Assembly (NCBI GenBank): GCA_903861645.1
Contig: CAIOVE010000079.1
Location: 1-64,000 of the forward strand
Direction: 5' to 3'
Source of the DNA: an uncultured Hyphomicrobiales bacterium
GTDB taxonomy: Bacteria; Pseudomonadota; Alphaproteobacteria; Rhizobiales; Beijerinckiaceae
DNA: 64,000 nt
Under the pieces are notes generated by a model. That model did no database searches and had not been told where the DNA came from. It saw nothing but the letters and a program-made list of their open reading frames with translations. The translations under genes were made by a program, and so were the position numbers. Of the stretch, positions 8,631-17,039 are shown piece by piece; position 1 is the stretch's first letter; the number at the start of each line of letters is the position of its first letter.

Positions 8631-9659
8631 ATGAAGTTCAAACTGCTCGCCGCGACGGCTCTTGTCGTCGCTTCCATGGCTCCGGCGCTGGCCGCCGACC
8701 TTCCCAACACCAAGGCGCCGCCGGCGGCGCCGTCGATCGCGCCGTTCTTCTTCGTGAACGATAACTCGATCAGCCTGTCGTATCAGTTCACCGCCACCGA
8801 CCCGGGCTATTTCCTCAACGGCAACAGCAAGTTCGGCAAGTCGGTCCTGAACTTCACCCACTTCGACGTGTGGGGTTACGGCACCAACTTCTTCACCATC
8901 GACTTGCTGAAGTCCGGCTCCCTCGACGCCGCCGCGCCTTGCCTTGGCCCGGGCGCCGACTGTCCGAACGCGACCGGCTCGACCGAAATCTACGGCCTGT
9001 TCCGCAGCACGCTCGGCCTGAACGAACTGTTCCACACCAAGGCGTTCAGCTGGGGTCCGCTGACCGACGTGTCGCTTGAAATCGGTGGCGACGCCAACAC
9101 CGAGAACAACTATGTTGGCCCGGCCAAGCGCGATGTCGTCGCCGGTCTCGAGTTCTCGTTCGCCCTCCCCTACAAGGGCCACCTGAACATTTCGCCCTTG
9201 TACTACAAGGAATGGAACCACAACGCGTTCCTGATCCCGCCCTTCACGACCAATGGTCCGCTGAACGGCAACACGAGCTTCGACGGCACGTGGGATATCG
9301 AGACCAACTACGCGATGGATCTCGGCTTCCTGCCCGACGCCTTCCCGCTGACCTTCAGCGGTTACGCGAACTTCCACGGTCCGAAGGGTCGCGGCATCAG
9401 CGGCGCCGTTCCCTACGTGGGCGACGGTTCGGTCGCCAAGACCGCCGTCGAATTCAACAGCGAGCAGAAGCTGTCGCTTGACGTCGGCAAGATGGTCGGC
9501 GGCTCCACCTATTCCCACTTCTTCGATGTGTGGGTGGCCTATCGCTACTGGCAGAACAAGTTCGGCCTCGACAACACCAAGAGCCCCGGCCTTTGCGCTG
9601 GCTCGTTCGGCAGCTGCACCGAACAGTCGTGGGTGACGGGCGTGACCGTCAAGTTCTGA
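8631..9659 (+). CDS. Tsx-like nucleoside-specific outer-membrane channel
   Basis: Outer-membrane beta-barrel of 342 residues. It has a classical signal peptide (KFKLLAATALVVASMAPALA), alternating hydrophobic strands rich in Tyr, Phe and Trp, and a C-terminal Phe after VTGVTVK, the outer-membrane assembly signature. The order FDVWGYGTNFFTIDLL, EIYGLFRSTLG, ISPLYYKEWNHNAF and the central FDGTWDIETNYAMDLGF segment resembles the Tsx family rather than trimeric rhizobial porins. Codon choice is more biased than in neighbouring genes and two terminators follow, suggesting high expression. Uptake of nucleosides or nucleobases would suit the purine and ureide genes nearby, but that is inference. Confidence 0.72.
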   Translation: MKFKLLAATALVVASMAPALAADLPNTKAPPAAPSIAPFFFVNDNSISLSYQFTATDPGYFLNGNSKFGKSVLNFTHFDVWGYGTNFFTIDLLKSGSLDAAAPCLGPGADCPNATGSTEIYGLFRSTLGLNELFHTKAFSWGPLTDVSLEIGGDANTENNYVGPAKRDVVAGLEFSFALPYKGHLNISPLYYKEWNHNAFLIPPFTTNGPLNGNTSFDGTWDIETNYAMDLGFLPDAFPLTFSGYANFHGPKGRGISGAVPYVGDGSVAKTAVEFNSEQKLSLDVGKMVGGSTYSHFFDVWVAYRYWQNKFGLDNTKSPGLCAGSFGSCTEQSWVTGVTVKF

Positions 9660-9671
9660 TAACCGCATTCG

Positions 9672-9699
9672 GCCCCGCCATTCGTGGCGGGGCTTTCTC
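9672..9699 (+). terminator. Terminator 1 of tandem pair after the channel gene
   Basis: GCCCCGCCA (9672-9680) and TGGCGGGGC (9685-9693) form a perfect 9-bp stem with a stable TTCG tetraloop, followed by TTTCT. It starts 12 bp after the channel stop codon. Confidence 0.9.
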
Positions 9700-9702
9700 A
9701 AG

Positions 9703-9740
9703 GCCCGATCGCGCACCTCCACGCGATCGGGCTCTTTTTT
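9703..9740 (+). terminator. Terminator 2 of tandem pair after the channel gene
   Basis: GCCCGATCGCG (9703-9713) pairs with CGCGATCGGGC (9722-9732), an 11-bp perfect stem with an 8-base loop, followed by TCTTTTTT. It lies just before the converging FAD-oxidase stop and protects it from read-through. Confidence 0.9.
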
Positions 9741-9742
9741 GG

Positions 9743-11122
9743 TCAGGCGCGCGCGGCGAAGGTCCAGCCGGATGTCGCGAGGGCGGAAGCCTTGACGCCA
9801 TCCAGGTTAAGCTTGCCCGGATTGAGCAGGCCATGCGGGTCCATCACGCCCTTGAAATCAACATCGCGCGACGTGATCCGCTTGATGCCGACCTCGCGCA
9901 CGCCCGTCGTGTGTGAATTGGCGACGGCGCCGCCGGCATTCTGGATCAACGCGACCATCTCGCGCATGCGGGTCTCGCCGTCGAACCTGATCTGTGGCGA
10001 GCCCATGGCGACGATCTCGCCATCCGACCAGAAGATTTCCAGCCGGAACGGTTCCTCGCGCGATGCGCCCGCGCGCACGGCGGCGATGGCCTCGAACATG
10101 CCGTCGCCGCGGAACATGCCCTGAAACCCGGTATATCGCGGCTCCGTCTTCTGCATCTGCCGCAGGCCATGGCCATAGGCGAATTCATGCTGGGGGGCGC
10201 CGAAGGGGTTTTCGCCCTGCGCGTGATTGGACACAACCTTGCCGGCGTGTTGCGCGACCAGCGCGTCGAAACTCGGCGCGCAGTTGGCCGCGACGATGCA
10301 ATTGACCATGGAATGCCCCTCGGGAACGATGTCGCCGAGATCGCGCATCAGTCGGGGAATGGGCCATTCGTGCACGGAGGCGAGCTTCTTGAGCACGCCG
10401 GTCTCGCGCACGAGACGCGCGCCAAAACGCAAGGCATCGGCGAACTCGGCGAAGGCGACAATGCATTCGCGCCAGCGCCACGCCGGCGCCAACGGCATCG
10501 CCACCTCGGTGATGATGGCGTTCGCGCCATAGGCATGATGCACAAGCTCGATGTCGTAGCCCGTCAGCTCCATCAGGCGCGGCGACTCCTCGGCGCTCAT
10601 CACCTCGATGGCGGCGATATTGCCGCGGTCGCGCAACATGCCCCACATGGCCGAGCCAATGCCGCCGCTGCCGCCGGCCACGAAACCCGCGATGGTCGAG
10701 GTGGCTAGCGTGGAAGGATAAAGCCGCAACTCCCAGCCGCGCGCCTGCGCGGCGGTTTGCATGTCGGCCATGATCGTGCCGGCGTTGGCGCGAATGAGTC
10801 CGTCGTCGATGGACAGAACGCCTTTGTAATCGACCATGTCGAGCAGCACGCCGCCTTGCAATGGAACGCTTTGCCCATAATTCGCCGTGCCGCCGCCACG
10901 CGGCGTTATGGGAATGCGATGCCGCACCGCCGTGCCGACCGCGCGCGCGACCTCTTCCCTCGATCTAGGCGAAACGACGATATCGGCGAGATTGCCCGCC
11001 AATTCGCCCCGCAACAGGGGGCTGATCACGAAGTGATCACGGCTTTTCCGCCGGATGATCGACGGGTCCATGCTCCAGGGCACGGCGCCGATATCGGCGA
11101 TGTAGGATGCGATGGGATTCAT
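9743..11122 (-). CDS. FAD-binding oxidase, GlcD/VAO type (paralogue A)
   Basis: Flavoprotein of 459 residues with a PCMH-type FAD domain: PRGGGTANYGQ is the pyrophosphate loop and GGSGGIGS the second FAD contact, followed by the GlcD/vanillyl-alcohol-oxidase cap and the closing FKGVMDPHGLLNPGK. The start at 11122 is the first ATG within the conserved N-terminus. It is a clear paralogue of the oxidase at 15075-16445: both begin with the same DP..(K/R)RKSRD block. It faces away from the importer/Rieske operon and has its own sigma-54-like promoter 31 bp upstream. It may oxidise a hydroxy acid or a related intermediate of the pathway encoded by that operon. Confidence 0.85.
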   Translation of the reverse strand: MNPIASYIADIGAVPWSMDPSIIRRKSRDHFVISPLLRGELAGNLADIVVSPRSREEVARAVGTAVRHRIPITPRGGGTANYGQSVPLQGGVLLDMVDYKGVLSIDDGLIRANAGTIMADMQTAAQARGWELRLYPSTLATSTIAGFVAGGSGGIGSAMWGMLRDRGNIAAIEVMSAEESPRLMELTGYDIELVHHAYGANAIITEVAMPLAPAWRWRECIVAFAEFADALRFGARLVRETGVLKKLASVHEWPIPRLMRDLGDIVPEGHSMVNCIVAANCAPSFDALVAQHAGKVVSNHAQGENPFGAPQHEFAYGHGLRQMQKTEPRYTGFQGMFRGDGMFEAIAAVRAGASREEPFRLEIFWSDGEIVAMGSPQIRFDGETRMREMVALIQNAGGAVANSHTTGVREVGIKRITSRDVDFKGVMDPHGLLNPGKLNLDGVKASALATSGWTFAARA

Positions 11123-11153
11123 GCGCGCGCTCCGGCGTTGTGGGGATGGGCGC

Positions 11154-11170
11154 AGCAACGGCCATGCCAT
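11154..11170 (-). promoter_or_regulatory. Sigma-54-like -24/-12 promoter for FAD oxidase A
   Basis: On the minus strand it reads ATGGCATGGCCGTTGCT, matching YTGGCACGRNNNTTGCW except at Y and C, with the GG-N10-GC spacing intact. The predicted transcript start is about 11143, some 20 bp before the ATG at 11122. Confidence 0.65.
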
Positions 11171-11304
11171 CGAATGCGGCGCCCGAAATGTACAATCCGG
11201 CCAGTTGGAGCGCTTTGGCGCGTGAAATTTAGGCAGCGGCGCCTCGGACGCGGTCAGGCGAACGCGTTGGCGCCATCGGCGCGCGGGGATGAACGCGATT
11301 CCCG

Positions 11305-11321
11305 CTGGCGCCCGCCTTGCT
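11305..11321 (+). promoter_or_regulatory. Sigma-54-like promoter for the importer/Rieske operon
   Basis: CTGGCGCCCGCCTTGCT keeps TGGC, TTGCT and the GG-N10-GC spacing, with three mismatches between them. The predicted start is near 11332, about 49 bp before the binding-protein ATG. It is divergent from the promoter at 11154-11170. Confidence 0.6.
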
Positions 11322-11380
11322 ACGTTCGTTCATGAAAGAACCGTTCCCGGCTGAACGGGCCCGCGCATGGAGTTGACCTG

Positions 11381-12397
11381 ATGACAGCGAATTCGCATTT
11401 TCCGGGATTGGGCGTCGTCACTCGCCGTATAAGCGCCGCGGTGGCCCTTGGCGTTCTGGCGATGGCCGCGTCCCTGAACGTCGCGAGGGCCGCCGACAAG
11501 GTGACATTCCTGACAAGCTGGTTCGCGCAAGCCGAACATGGCGGCTTCTATGAAGCCAAGGCGACGAAGCTTTACGAGAAGGCCGGGCTCGACGTCACCA
11601 TCAAGATGGGTGGACCGCAGGTCAACGGCTTGCAACTGCTGCTCGCTGGCGAAGCCGACATGATGATGGGTTATGACATTCAGGTGCTCAAGGCGCTTGA
11701 ACAGAACATTCCCATCACGACGGTGGGCGCGTCCTTTCAGTTCGATCTTCAGGGCATCATGGCCCACGAGGACTCCAAGGGACTCGACGACCTCAAGTCG
11801 AAGACCATCCTGATCGCGTCATCGAGCCGCATGACGTTCTGGCCCTGGCTGAAGACCAAGTTTAGCCTGTCGGATGATCAGCTGAAGCCCTACACGTTCA
11901 ATCTGCAACCCTTCGCCGCCGATCAGAACACCGTGCAGCAGGGTTATGTTTCGTCCGAGCCCTACGCCGCCAAGCAGATGGGACTGAAGCCAAAATTCTT
12001 CCTCTTCGCCGAACAGGGATATCCGCCCTATGGAACGACGATCGTCGTCACCAAGGCCTATCTCGAGAAAAATCCGGATATCGTCGCGCGCTTCGTGAAG
12101 GCGTCGATGGAAGGCTGGCGCGATTACATGAAGGATCCGGCGCCGGGCAACGCGCTCATCAAGGCCGACAATCCCAAGATGGGCGACGACCAGATCGCCT
12201 ATGCCGTCGAGGCCCTGAAGTCGATCAAGGCGGTCGATGGCGGCGACGCGGCGACGCAGGGCATCGGCATCATGACCGCGGCCCGGTGGAAGGCCACCTA
12301 TGACTTTCTCGTCGCCGGCGGCTTGCTGAAGCCCGAGGTCGACTGGAAGGCCGGCTTCACCGATCGCTTCGTCAAAGATCTCAAAATCGGCCTGTAA
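11381..12397 (+). CDS. NMT1/THI5-like ABC substrate-binding protein
   Basis: Periplasmic receptor of 338 residues for an importer of the taurine/thiamine-pyrimidine/nitrate type. It has a signal peptide ending LNVARAADK, then the NMT1 opening strand VTFLTSWFAQAEHGGFYEA and AGLDVTIKMGGPQVNGLQLLLAGEAD, the usual ligand loop. GGAG lies 8 bp before the ATG. It is the first gene of an operon with ATPase, permease, Rieske oxygenase, FAD oxidase, quinone reductase and creatininase, all co-oriented. Family members bind pyrimidine precursors, sulphonates or aromatic N-compounds, so an N-heterocycle is a reasonable guess here. Confidence 0.88.
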   Translation: MTANSHFPGLGVVTRRISAAVALGVLAMAASLNVARAADKVTFLTSWFAQAEHGGFYEAKATKLYEKAGLDVTIKMGGPQVNGLQLLLAGEADMMMGYDIQVLKALEQNIPITTVGASFQFDLQGIMAHEDSKGLDDLKSKTILIASSSRMTFWPWLKTKFSLSDDQLKPYTFNLQPFAADQNTVQQGYVSSEPYAAKQMGLKPKFFLFAEQGYPPYGTTIVVTKAYLEKNPDIVARFVKASMEGWRDYMKDPAPGNALIKADNPKMGDDQIAYAVEALKSIKAVDGGDAATQGIGIMTAARWKATYDFLVAGGLLKPEVDWKAGFTDRFVKDLKIGL

Positions 12398-12409
12398 CGC
12401 GGGCTCGCG

Positions 12410-13246
12410 ATGTCCATCCCCCTGAAAAACGTGAGTGACATGATCGCCACGCCGACATCGCCTCCCATTGTCGAGGTTCTGTCGGCGAACAAGATCTACG
12501 CGGATGGAACCGAGGCCCTCGCGCCCGTCGATTTGTCGATCGACAAGGGCGAGTTCCTGACGCTGATCGGCCCGTCGGGTTGCGGCAAGAGCACGCTGCT
12601 CAAGCTGATCGCGAATCTGATCGAGCCAACCGATGGTCGCCTGCAATGGTGGCGCGGCGGTTTCGATCAGGTTGGCCGCGAGGGGCGGCAGCTCGCCTTC
12701 GTTTTTCAGGATCCGACATTGATGCCCTGGGCGCGGGTGGGAACCAACGCGCGCCTGCCGCTCGATCTGGATGGCGTGTCGCGCGCCGAGGCGGGACCGC
12801 GTGTCGCGGCCGCGCTCAAAATGGTGGGGCTGGAGAATTTCGAGAAGCACTATCCCCGTCAGTTGTCGGGCGGCATGCGCATGCGCGTTTCCATCGCGCG
12901 CGCGCTCGTGACCAATCCCGATCTGCTGCTGATGGATGAGCCTTTTGGCGCGCTCGATGAATTCACGCGCAACAATCTCGACGCGGACCTTTTGAATTTG
13001 TGGTGGCAACGCAAGCTTACCTGCGTTTTCGTCACGCACTCGATCTACGAGGCGGTTTTCCTGTCGACGCGCGTGGTGGTCATGGCCGCGCGTCCGGGTC
13101 GCGTCTATCGTGTCATGGAGATCGATGAGCCGCAGCCCCGCGGCAAATCATTCCGCACCTCGCAACGCTTCGCCGATCTATGCCGGCAGCTATCGACGTG
13201 GCTCGCCGACGCGTCCTTGCCGGGCGACAGGGAGAAGCAGTCATGA
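12410..13246 (+). CDS. ABC transporter ATPase (SsuB/TauB/ThiZ type)
   Basis: Nucleotide-binding subunit of 278 residues. Walker A is GPSGCGKST (54-62), the Q-loop is FVFQDPTLMPW, the signature LSGGMRMRVSIARAL and Walker B LLLMDEPFGALDE, with the switch His in VTHSIYEA. It lies 12 bp after the binding-protein gene and its stop overlaps the permease ATG. It powers import of the ligand of the preceding receptor. The N-terminal 20 residues are a poorly conserved extension, so the start might be internal at MIATP. Confidence 0.92.
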   Translation: MSIPLKNVSDMIATPTSPPIVEVLSANKIYADGTEALAPVDLSIDKGEFLTLIGPSGCGKSTLLKLIANLIEPTDGRLQWWRGGFDQVGREGRQLAFVFQDPTLMPWARVGTNARLPLDLDGVSRAEAGPRVAAALKMVGLENFEKHYPRQLSGGMRMRVSIARALVTNPDLLLMDEPFGALDEFTRNNLDADLLNLWWQRKLTCVFVTHSIYEAVFLSTRVVVMAARPGRVYRVMEIDEPQPRGKSFRTSQRFADLCRQLSTWLADASLPGDREKQS

Positions 13247-14043
13247 AGCCCCTGATCCAGTCCGAGCGCTTCGTGCGCATCGTCGCGCCGCTCGCGGTGG
13301 GCGTCGCGCTGCTTGGCGGTTGGGAATGGGCCTGCGATCATTGGCATGTGCCGGTCTTCCTGTTCCCCAGGCCATCGGACATCTGGCATTCGCTGATCAA
13401 GGATTGGCCCTCGCTGACGCGCGCGCTCGTGACGACCATGTCGATCACGTTCCAGGCCTTCCTCTGCGCGGTGGTGCTGGGCGTCGCGATCGCCTTCGTC
13501 TTCGTGCAAAGCCGTTTTCTGGAAGCAAGCCTTTTTCCCTACGCGGTGCTGTTGCAGGTCACGCCCGTCGTCGCCGTCGCGCCGCTGATCATCATCCTGG
13601 TCAAGAACACGCAGGCCGCGCTGACGATCTGCGCGACCCTGGTCGCCTTGTTTCCGATGATTTCCAATACGACCATCGGCCTGCGCAGCGTCGATCCCGG
13701 CCTCGTCAACCTGTTTCGCATGAACCGCGCGAAGCGGTCCTCCACCTTATTGCGCCTGAGAATTCCAAGCGCCTTGCCCTACTTCTTCGCGGGTCTGCGC
13801 ATTTCGAGCGGTCTTTCCCTCATTGGCGCGGTCGTGGCGGAATTCGTCGCCGGAACGGGTGGTCGCAGTTCGGGGCTCGCCTATGAAATCCTGCAATCCG
13901 GCTTCCAGCTCGACATTCCCCGCATGTTCGCGGCGCTGCTGCTGATCGCGTTCGCGGGCATCGCCCTGTTTCTCGCGATGGCGTGGTTGTCGAAACTGGC
14001 GCTTGGCGGTTGGCACGAAAGCGAAATAGCGGTCGAAACCTGA
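13243..14043 (+). CDS. ABC transporter permease (SsuC/TauC type)
   Basis: Inner-membrane subunit of 266 residues with about six predicted helices (for example VALLGGWEWACDHW region, AFLCAVVLGVAIAFVFV, IIIILVKNTQ flanks, MFAALLLIAFAGIALFLAM). The EAA-type loop is poorly conserved, running FRMNRAKRSSTLLRLRIPSA. The ATG at 13243 overlaps the ATPase stop as ATGA, indicating translational coupling. It completes the three-component importer with the two genes before it. Confidence 0.9.
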   Translation: MKPLIQSERFVRIVAPLAVGVALLGGWEWACDHWHVPVFLFPRPSDIWHSLIKDWPSLTRALVTTMSITFQAFLCAVVLGVAIAFVFVQSRFLEASLFPYAVLLQVTPVVAVAPLIIILVKNTQAALTICATLVALFPMISNTTIGLRSVDPGLVNLFRMNRAKRSSTLLRLRIPSALPYFFAGLRISSGLSLIGAVVAEFVAGTGGRSSGLAYEILQSGFQLDIPRMFAALLLIAFAGIALFLAMAWLSKLALGGWHESEIAVET

Positions 14044-14064
14044 ACTCAACGCATCGAGGCTCCC

Positions 14065-15078
14065 ATGCTGAACACGCAACAAAAAGTGCTTCGCAAATTC
14101 TGGTACGCGACGCTGCCGCTCGATGATCTGAAGGATGGACCAAAGCCCTTCAAGCTTCTTGGGCAGAATATCGTCGTTTTTCTCGACGAGTTTGGAAAGC
14201 CCGCCGCGCTGGAAGATCGCTGCTGTCACCGCACCGCGAAGCTTTCCAAGGGCTGGGTGAAGGAAGGCAACATCGTTTGCCCCTATCATGGATGGACCTA
14301 CAACGGCGCGGGCAAGCTTGTCGCCATACCGCAATTCCCCGCGGAGCAGCCCTTGCCGGAAGGACGCGCAACGGCCTTTCACGCGCAAAGCCGTTATGGC
14401 TATGTCTGGGTGGCGCTCGATGAACCCCTGAGCCCGATTCCCGATGTGCCCGAGGATACAAACCCCGGCTACAGGCGCATCCATCAATTCTATGATCGCT
14501 GGAACACCTCGTCGCTGCGCCTGATGGAAAACTCCTTCGACAACGCGCACTTCGCCTTCGTGCACAAGGGCACCTTCGGGGACATCAACCAGCCGAAGCC
14601 CGAGAAATACGAGATCCACGAAACCGATTATGGTTTCGAGGCCGAGACGATCGTGCAAGTCGTCAATCCTCCGCACGCCAAGCGCATCACCGGTTCCAGC
14701 GAGCCCTACACGACGCGGCACATGCGCAACAAATGGTTCATGCCCTTCTGCCGGCGCCTCGACATGGAATATCCGTCGGGCATTCGTCATATCATCATCA
14801 ATTCCGCCACGCCGATCGACGACGGCTCCATTCAGGTCGTGCAGATTCTCTATCGCAACGACAAGGAGGAGGATTGCTCGACGCAGGAGTTGATCGACTG
14901 GGACGCCGCGATCATCGAGGAAGACAAGGACGCGCTCGAGTCGACCGATCCCGACGCGATCGTCGACATGGGGCGCAAACTCGAAATGCACATGCCGTCC
15001 GACCGGCCGGGCATGATCATGCGGCGGCGACTGCTGGAACTGTTGACGGCTCACGGCGAGGTCGAGGTTCCCCGGTGA
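14065..15078 (+). CDS. Rieske non-heme iron oxygenase, alpha subunit
   Basis: Ring-hydroxylating or demethylating oxygenase of 337 residues. The Rieske [2Fe-2S] ligands are C53-x-H55 and C72-x-x-H75 (CPYHGW). The mononuclear iron site is N156-xx-D159-xx-H162-xxxx-H167 (ENSFDNAHFAFVH). The size and lack of a beta subunit fit the VanA/homotrimer class. No ferredoxin or reductase is adjacent, but a flavodoxin-fold quinone reductase is two genes on. It is placed directly after an importer and before a FAD oxidase, so it probably makes the first attack on the imported compound. HpxD-type purine hydroxylases are one family alternative; the substrate is not proven. Confidence 0.9.
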   Translation: MLNTQQKVLRKFWYATLPLDDLKDGPKPFKLLGQNIVVFLDEFGKPAALEDRCCHRTAKLSKGWVKEGNIVCPYHGWTYNGAGKLVAIPQFPAEQPLPEGRATAFHAQSRYGYVWVALDEPLSPIPDVPEDTNPGYRRIHQFYDRWNTSSLRLMENSFDNAHFAFVHKGTFGDINQPKPEKYEIHETDYGFEAETIVQVVNPPHAKRITGSSEPYTTRHMRNKWFMPFCRRLDMEYPSGIRHIIINSATPIDDGSIQVVQILYRNDKEEDCSTQELIDWDAAIIEEDKDALESTDPDAIVDMGRKLEMHMPSDRPGMIMRRRLLELLTAHGEVEVPR

Positions 15079-16445
15079 GCGATACGATACTTGGCGCGGC
15101 GACGCGCGCCGACGCGATCGCGGCATTGTTGCGCGATATCGAAGGCGTGCCGCTGTCGGTCGATCCCGTGGCGGTCAAGCGTAAGTCGCGCGACTATTTC
15201 TGGTACAGCCCTGTTCTCAACGAACAACTGGCGCGCAAGTTCGCGGATGTCATCGTAACGCCACGCGACGAGGCCGATGTCATCAAGGTGGCGGCGGCCT
15301 GCGCGCGGCATCGCGTGCCGTTGACGCCCCGCGGGGGCGGCACGGGCAATTACGGTCAATGCGTGCCGATGGACGGCGGCGTCGTGCTCGACATGATCAA
15401 CATGACGCGCGTGATTTCCCACGGACCGGGCGTTGTTCGGGTCGAGCCCGGCGCGAAACTCGTCGATATCGACGCCGAGCTGAAGCCGTCGGGCTGGGAA
15501 CTGCGCATGCATCCCTCCACCAAGCGGTCAGCCACCATCGGCGGCTTCGTCGCGGGCGGTTCCGGCGGCGTCGGTTCGGTTGGTTATGGCGGCCTGCGCG
15601 AGCCTGGGAACGTGTTGAGCGCGCGCGTCGTCACTGTCGAGGAGAAGCCTCGGGTCATCGAGCTTTCCGCCGACGCGGCGCAAAAGATCAACCGCGCCTA
15701 TGGGACGACGGGTATCATCACACAGCTCGACATGCCGCTGGCGCCCGCGTGGGAATGGATGGACGTCGTCGTCTGTTTCGACGACTTCATGGAGGCGTGT
15801 CGCGTCGCGCTGGACGTGGCGCTCGCCGATGGCGTCGTCAAGAAACTGCTGTCGGTGACCGAGGCTTCGCTCGCCGCGCATTTCACCGCCCTGAAGCCCG
15901 CCATCCCCGATGGGCAGAGCGCGCTGATCTGCATGATCGCCAAGCCGTTCATCGATTGTTTCGAGGATATCATCCGCGGTCGTGGCCGCATTGTTCATCG
16001 GGAGCCGTTCCACGAGGAACCGAGCCATACGCCGCTGTATGAATACACATGGAACCACACGACGCTTCAGGTGCTCAAGGTCGATCGCGGAGTCACCTAT
16101 CTGCAATGCCTGTTTCCGCATGACCGGTTGCTGGAAAGCATCGCCGAGACGCGCGCGCTGCTCGGCGACGAACAGATGCAGCATCTGGAGTTCATCCGCT
16201 TTGGCGGACGCATGACGGCCAGCGCCTTGCCCGTCATTCGCTACACGACGGCGGAAAGGCTGAACGAGATCATTCGGCAATACGAGGACCACGGCGTGTT
16301 CATCGCCAATCCTCACGTTGTCACGCTGGAGGATGGCAGCCGACACAAGCGCGCCGACGCGGATCAACTTGGCTTCAAGCACGACGTCGATCCATTCGGA
16401 TTGTTGAATCCGGGCAAGATGCGCACCTTCACGCCGCGCGCATGA
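15075..16445 (+). CDS. FAD-binding oxidase, GlcD/VAO type (paralogue B)
   Basis: Flavoprotein of 456 residues; translation starts at GTG 15075, overlapping the Rieske stop as GTGA, which implies coupled synthesis. The FAD-binding loop is PRGGGTGNYGQ and a second contact is GGSGGVGS; the C-terminus has the closing VDPFGLLNPGK. It is a paralogue of the divergent oxidase at 9743-11122. Coupling with the Rieske oxygenase suggests that it oxidises the hydroxylated product, or acts as an electron-transfer partner. Neither reaction can be decided from the sequence. Confidence 0.87.
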   Translation: MSDTILGAATRADAIAALLRDIEGVPLSVDPVAVKRKSRDYFWYSPVLNEQLARKFADVIVTPRDEADVIKVAAACARHRVPLTPRGGGTGNYGQCVPMDGGVVLDMINMTRVISHGPGVVRVEPGAKLVDIDAELKPSGWELRMHPSTKRSATIGGFVAGGSGGVGSVGYGGLREPGNVLSARVVTVEEKPRVIELSADAAQKINRAYGTTGIITQLDMPLAPAWEWMDVVVCFDDFMEACRVALDVALADGVVKKLLSVTEASLAAHFTALKPAIPDGQSALICMIAKPFIDCFEDIIRGRGRIVHREPFHEEPSHTPLYEYTWNHTTLQVLKVDRGVTYLQCLFPHDRLLESIAETRALLGDEQMQHLEFIRFGGRMTASALPVIRYTTAERLNEIIRQYEDHGVFIANPHVVTLEDGSRHKRADADQLGFKHDVDPFGLLNPGKMRTFTPRA

Positions 16446-17026
16446 AGGTTCTGTATCTTTATTGCCATCCGCTGAAGGACAGTTTTCACGCGGCTATCCG
16501 CGACGAGGCGCTCGCGGGGCTGAAGGCCGCGGGGCATGAAATCGATCTGCTCGATCTCTATGCCGAGGGGTTCGACCCTGTTCTGCGGGCCGACGCGCGC
16601 GAGCGTTACCATGACACGTCGCGCAACCAGCGGGGCGTCGAGGCTTATGTGGCGAGGTTGCGCGCTGCGGAGGCGCTCGTCGCGCAGTTTCCCACGTGGT
16701 CGTTTGGCTTGCCGGCCATGCTCAAGGGGTTTTTCGACCGGCTGTTCATGCCAGGCGTCGGGTTCGACATTTCGGATCCCGCTCATGCAAAGCCCCTTCT
16801 CGGTCACATCAAGCGGCTGGTTGGCGTCTCGACCTATGGTCGGCCGCGGTGGATGGCGCTTTACATCGGCGATCCCCCGCGCCGCACGATCACCCGCTAT
16901 GTGCGCTGGTTTGTCGCGCGCGACGCGCGTGTCGACTACCTCGCGCTTTATCACATGAATATCGCCACGCTGGCGCAACGCCAGCGCTTCCTTGCCCGCG
17001 TGCGCGCGCGCATGGAACGGCTCTGA
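16442..17026 (+). CDS. NAD(P)H:quinone oxidoreductase, flavodoxin fold (MdaB/KefF type)
   Basis: FMN/FAD-dependent reductase of 194 residues. It opens with VLYLYCHPLKDSF, the phosphate-binding loop of the family, and has QFPTWSFGLPAMLKGFFDR, the conserved FMN-ring segment. The ATG overlaps the FAD-oxidase stop by 4 bp. It may reduce a quinone or imine product of the pathway, or supply reduced flavin to the Rieske enzyme; the first role is the family norm. Confidence 0.87.
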   Translation: MKVLYLYCHPLKDSFHAAIRDEALAGLKAAGHEIDLLDLYAEGFDPVLRADARERYHDTSRNQRGVEAYVARLRAAEALVAQFPTWSFGLPAMLKGFFDRLFMPGVGFDISDPAHAKPLLGHIKRLVGVSTYGRPRWMALYIGDPPRRTITRYVRWFVARDARVDYLALYHMNIATLAQRQRFLARVRARMERL

Positions 17027-17039
17027 GGGGATGACGACC

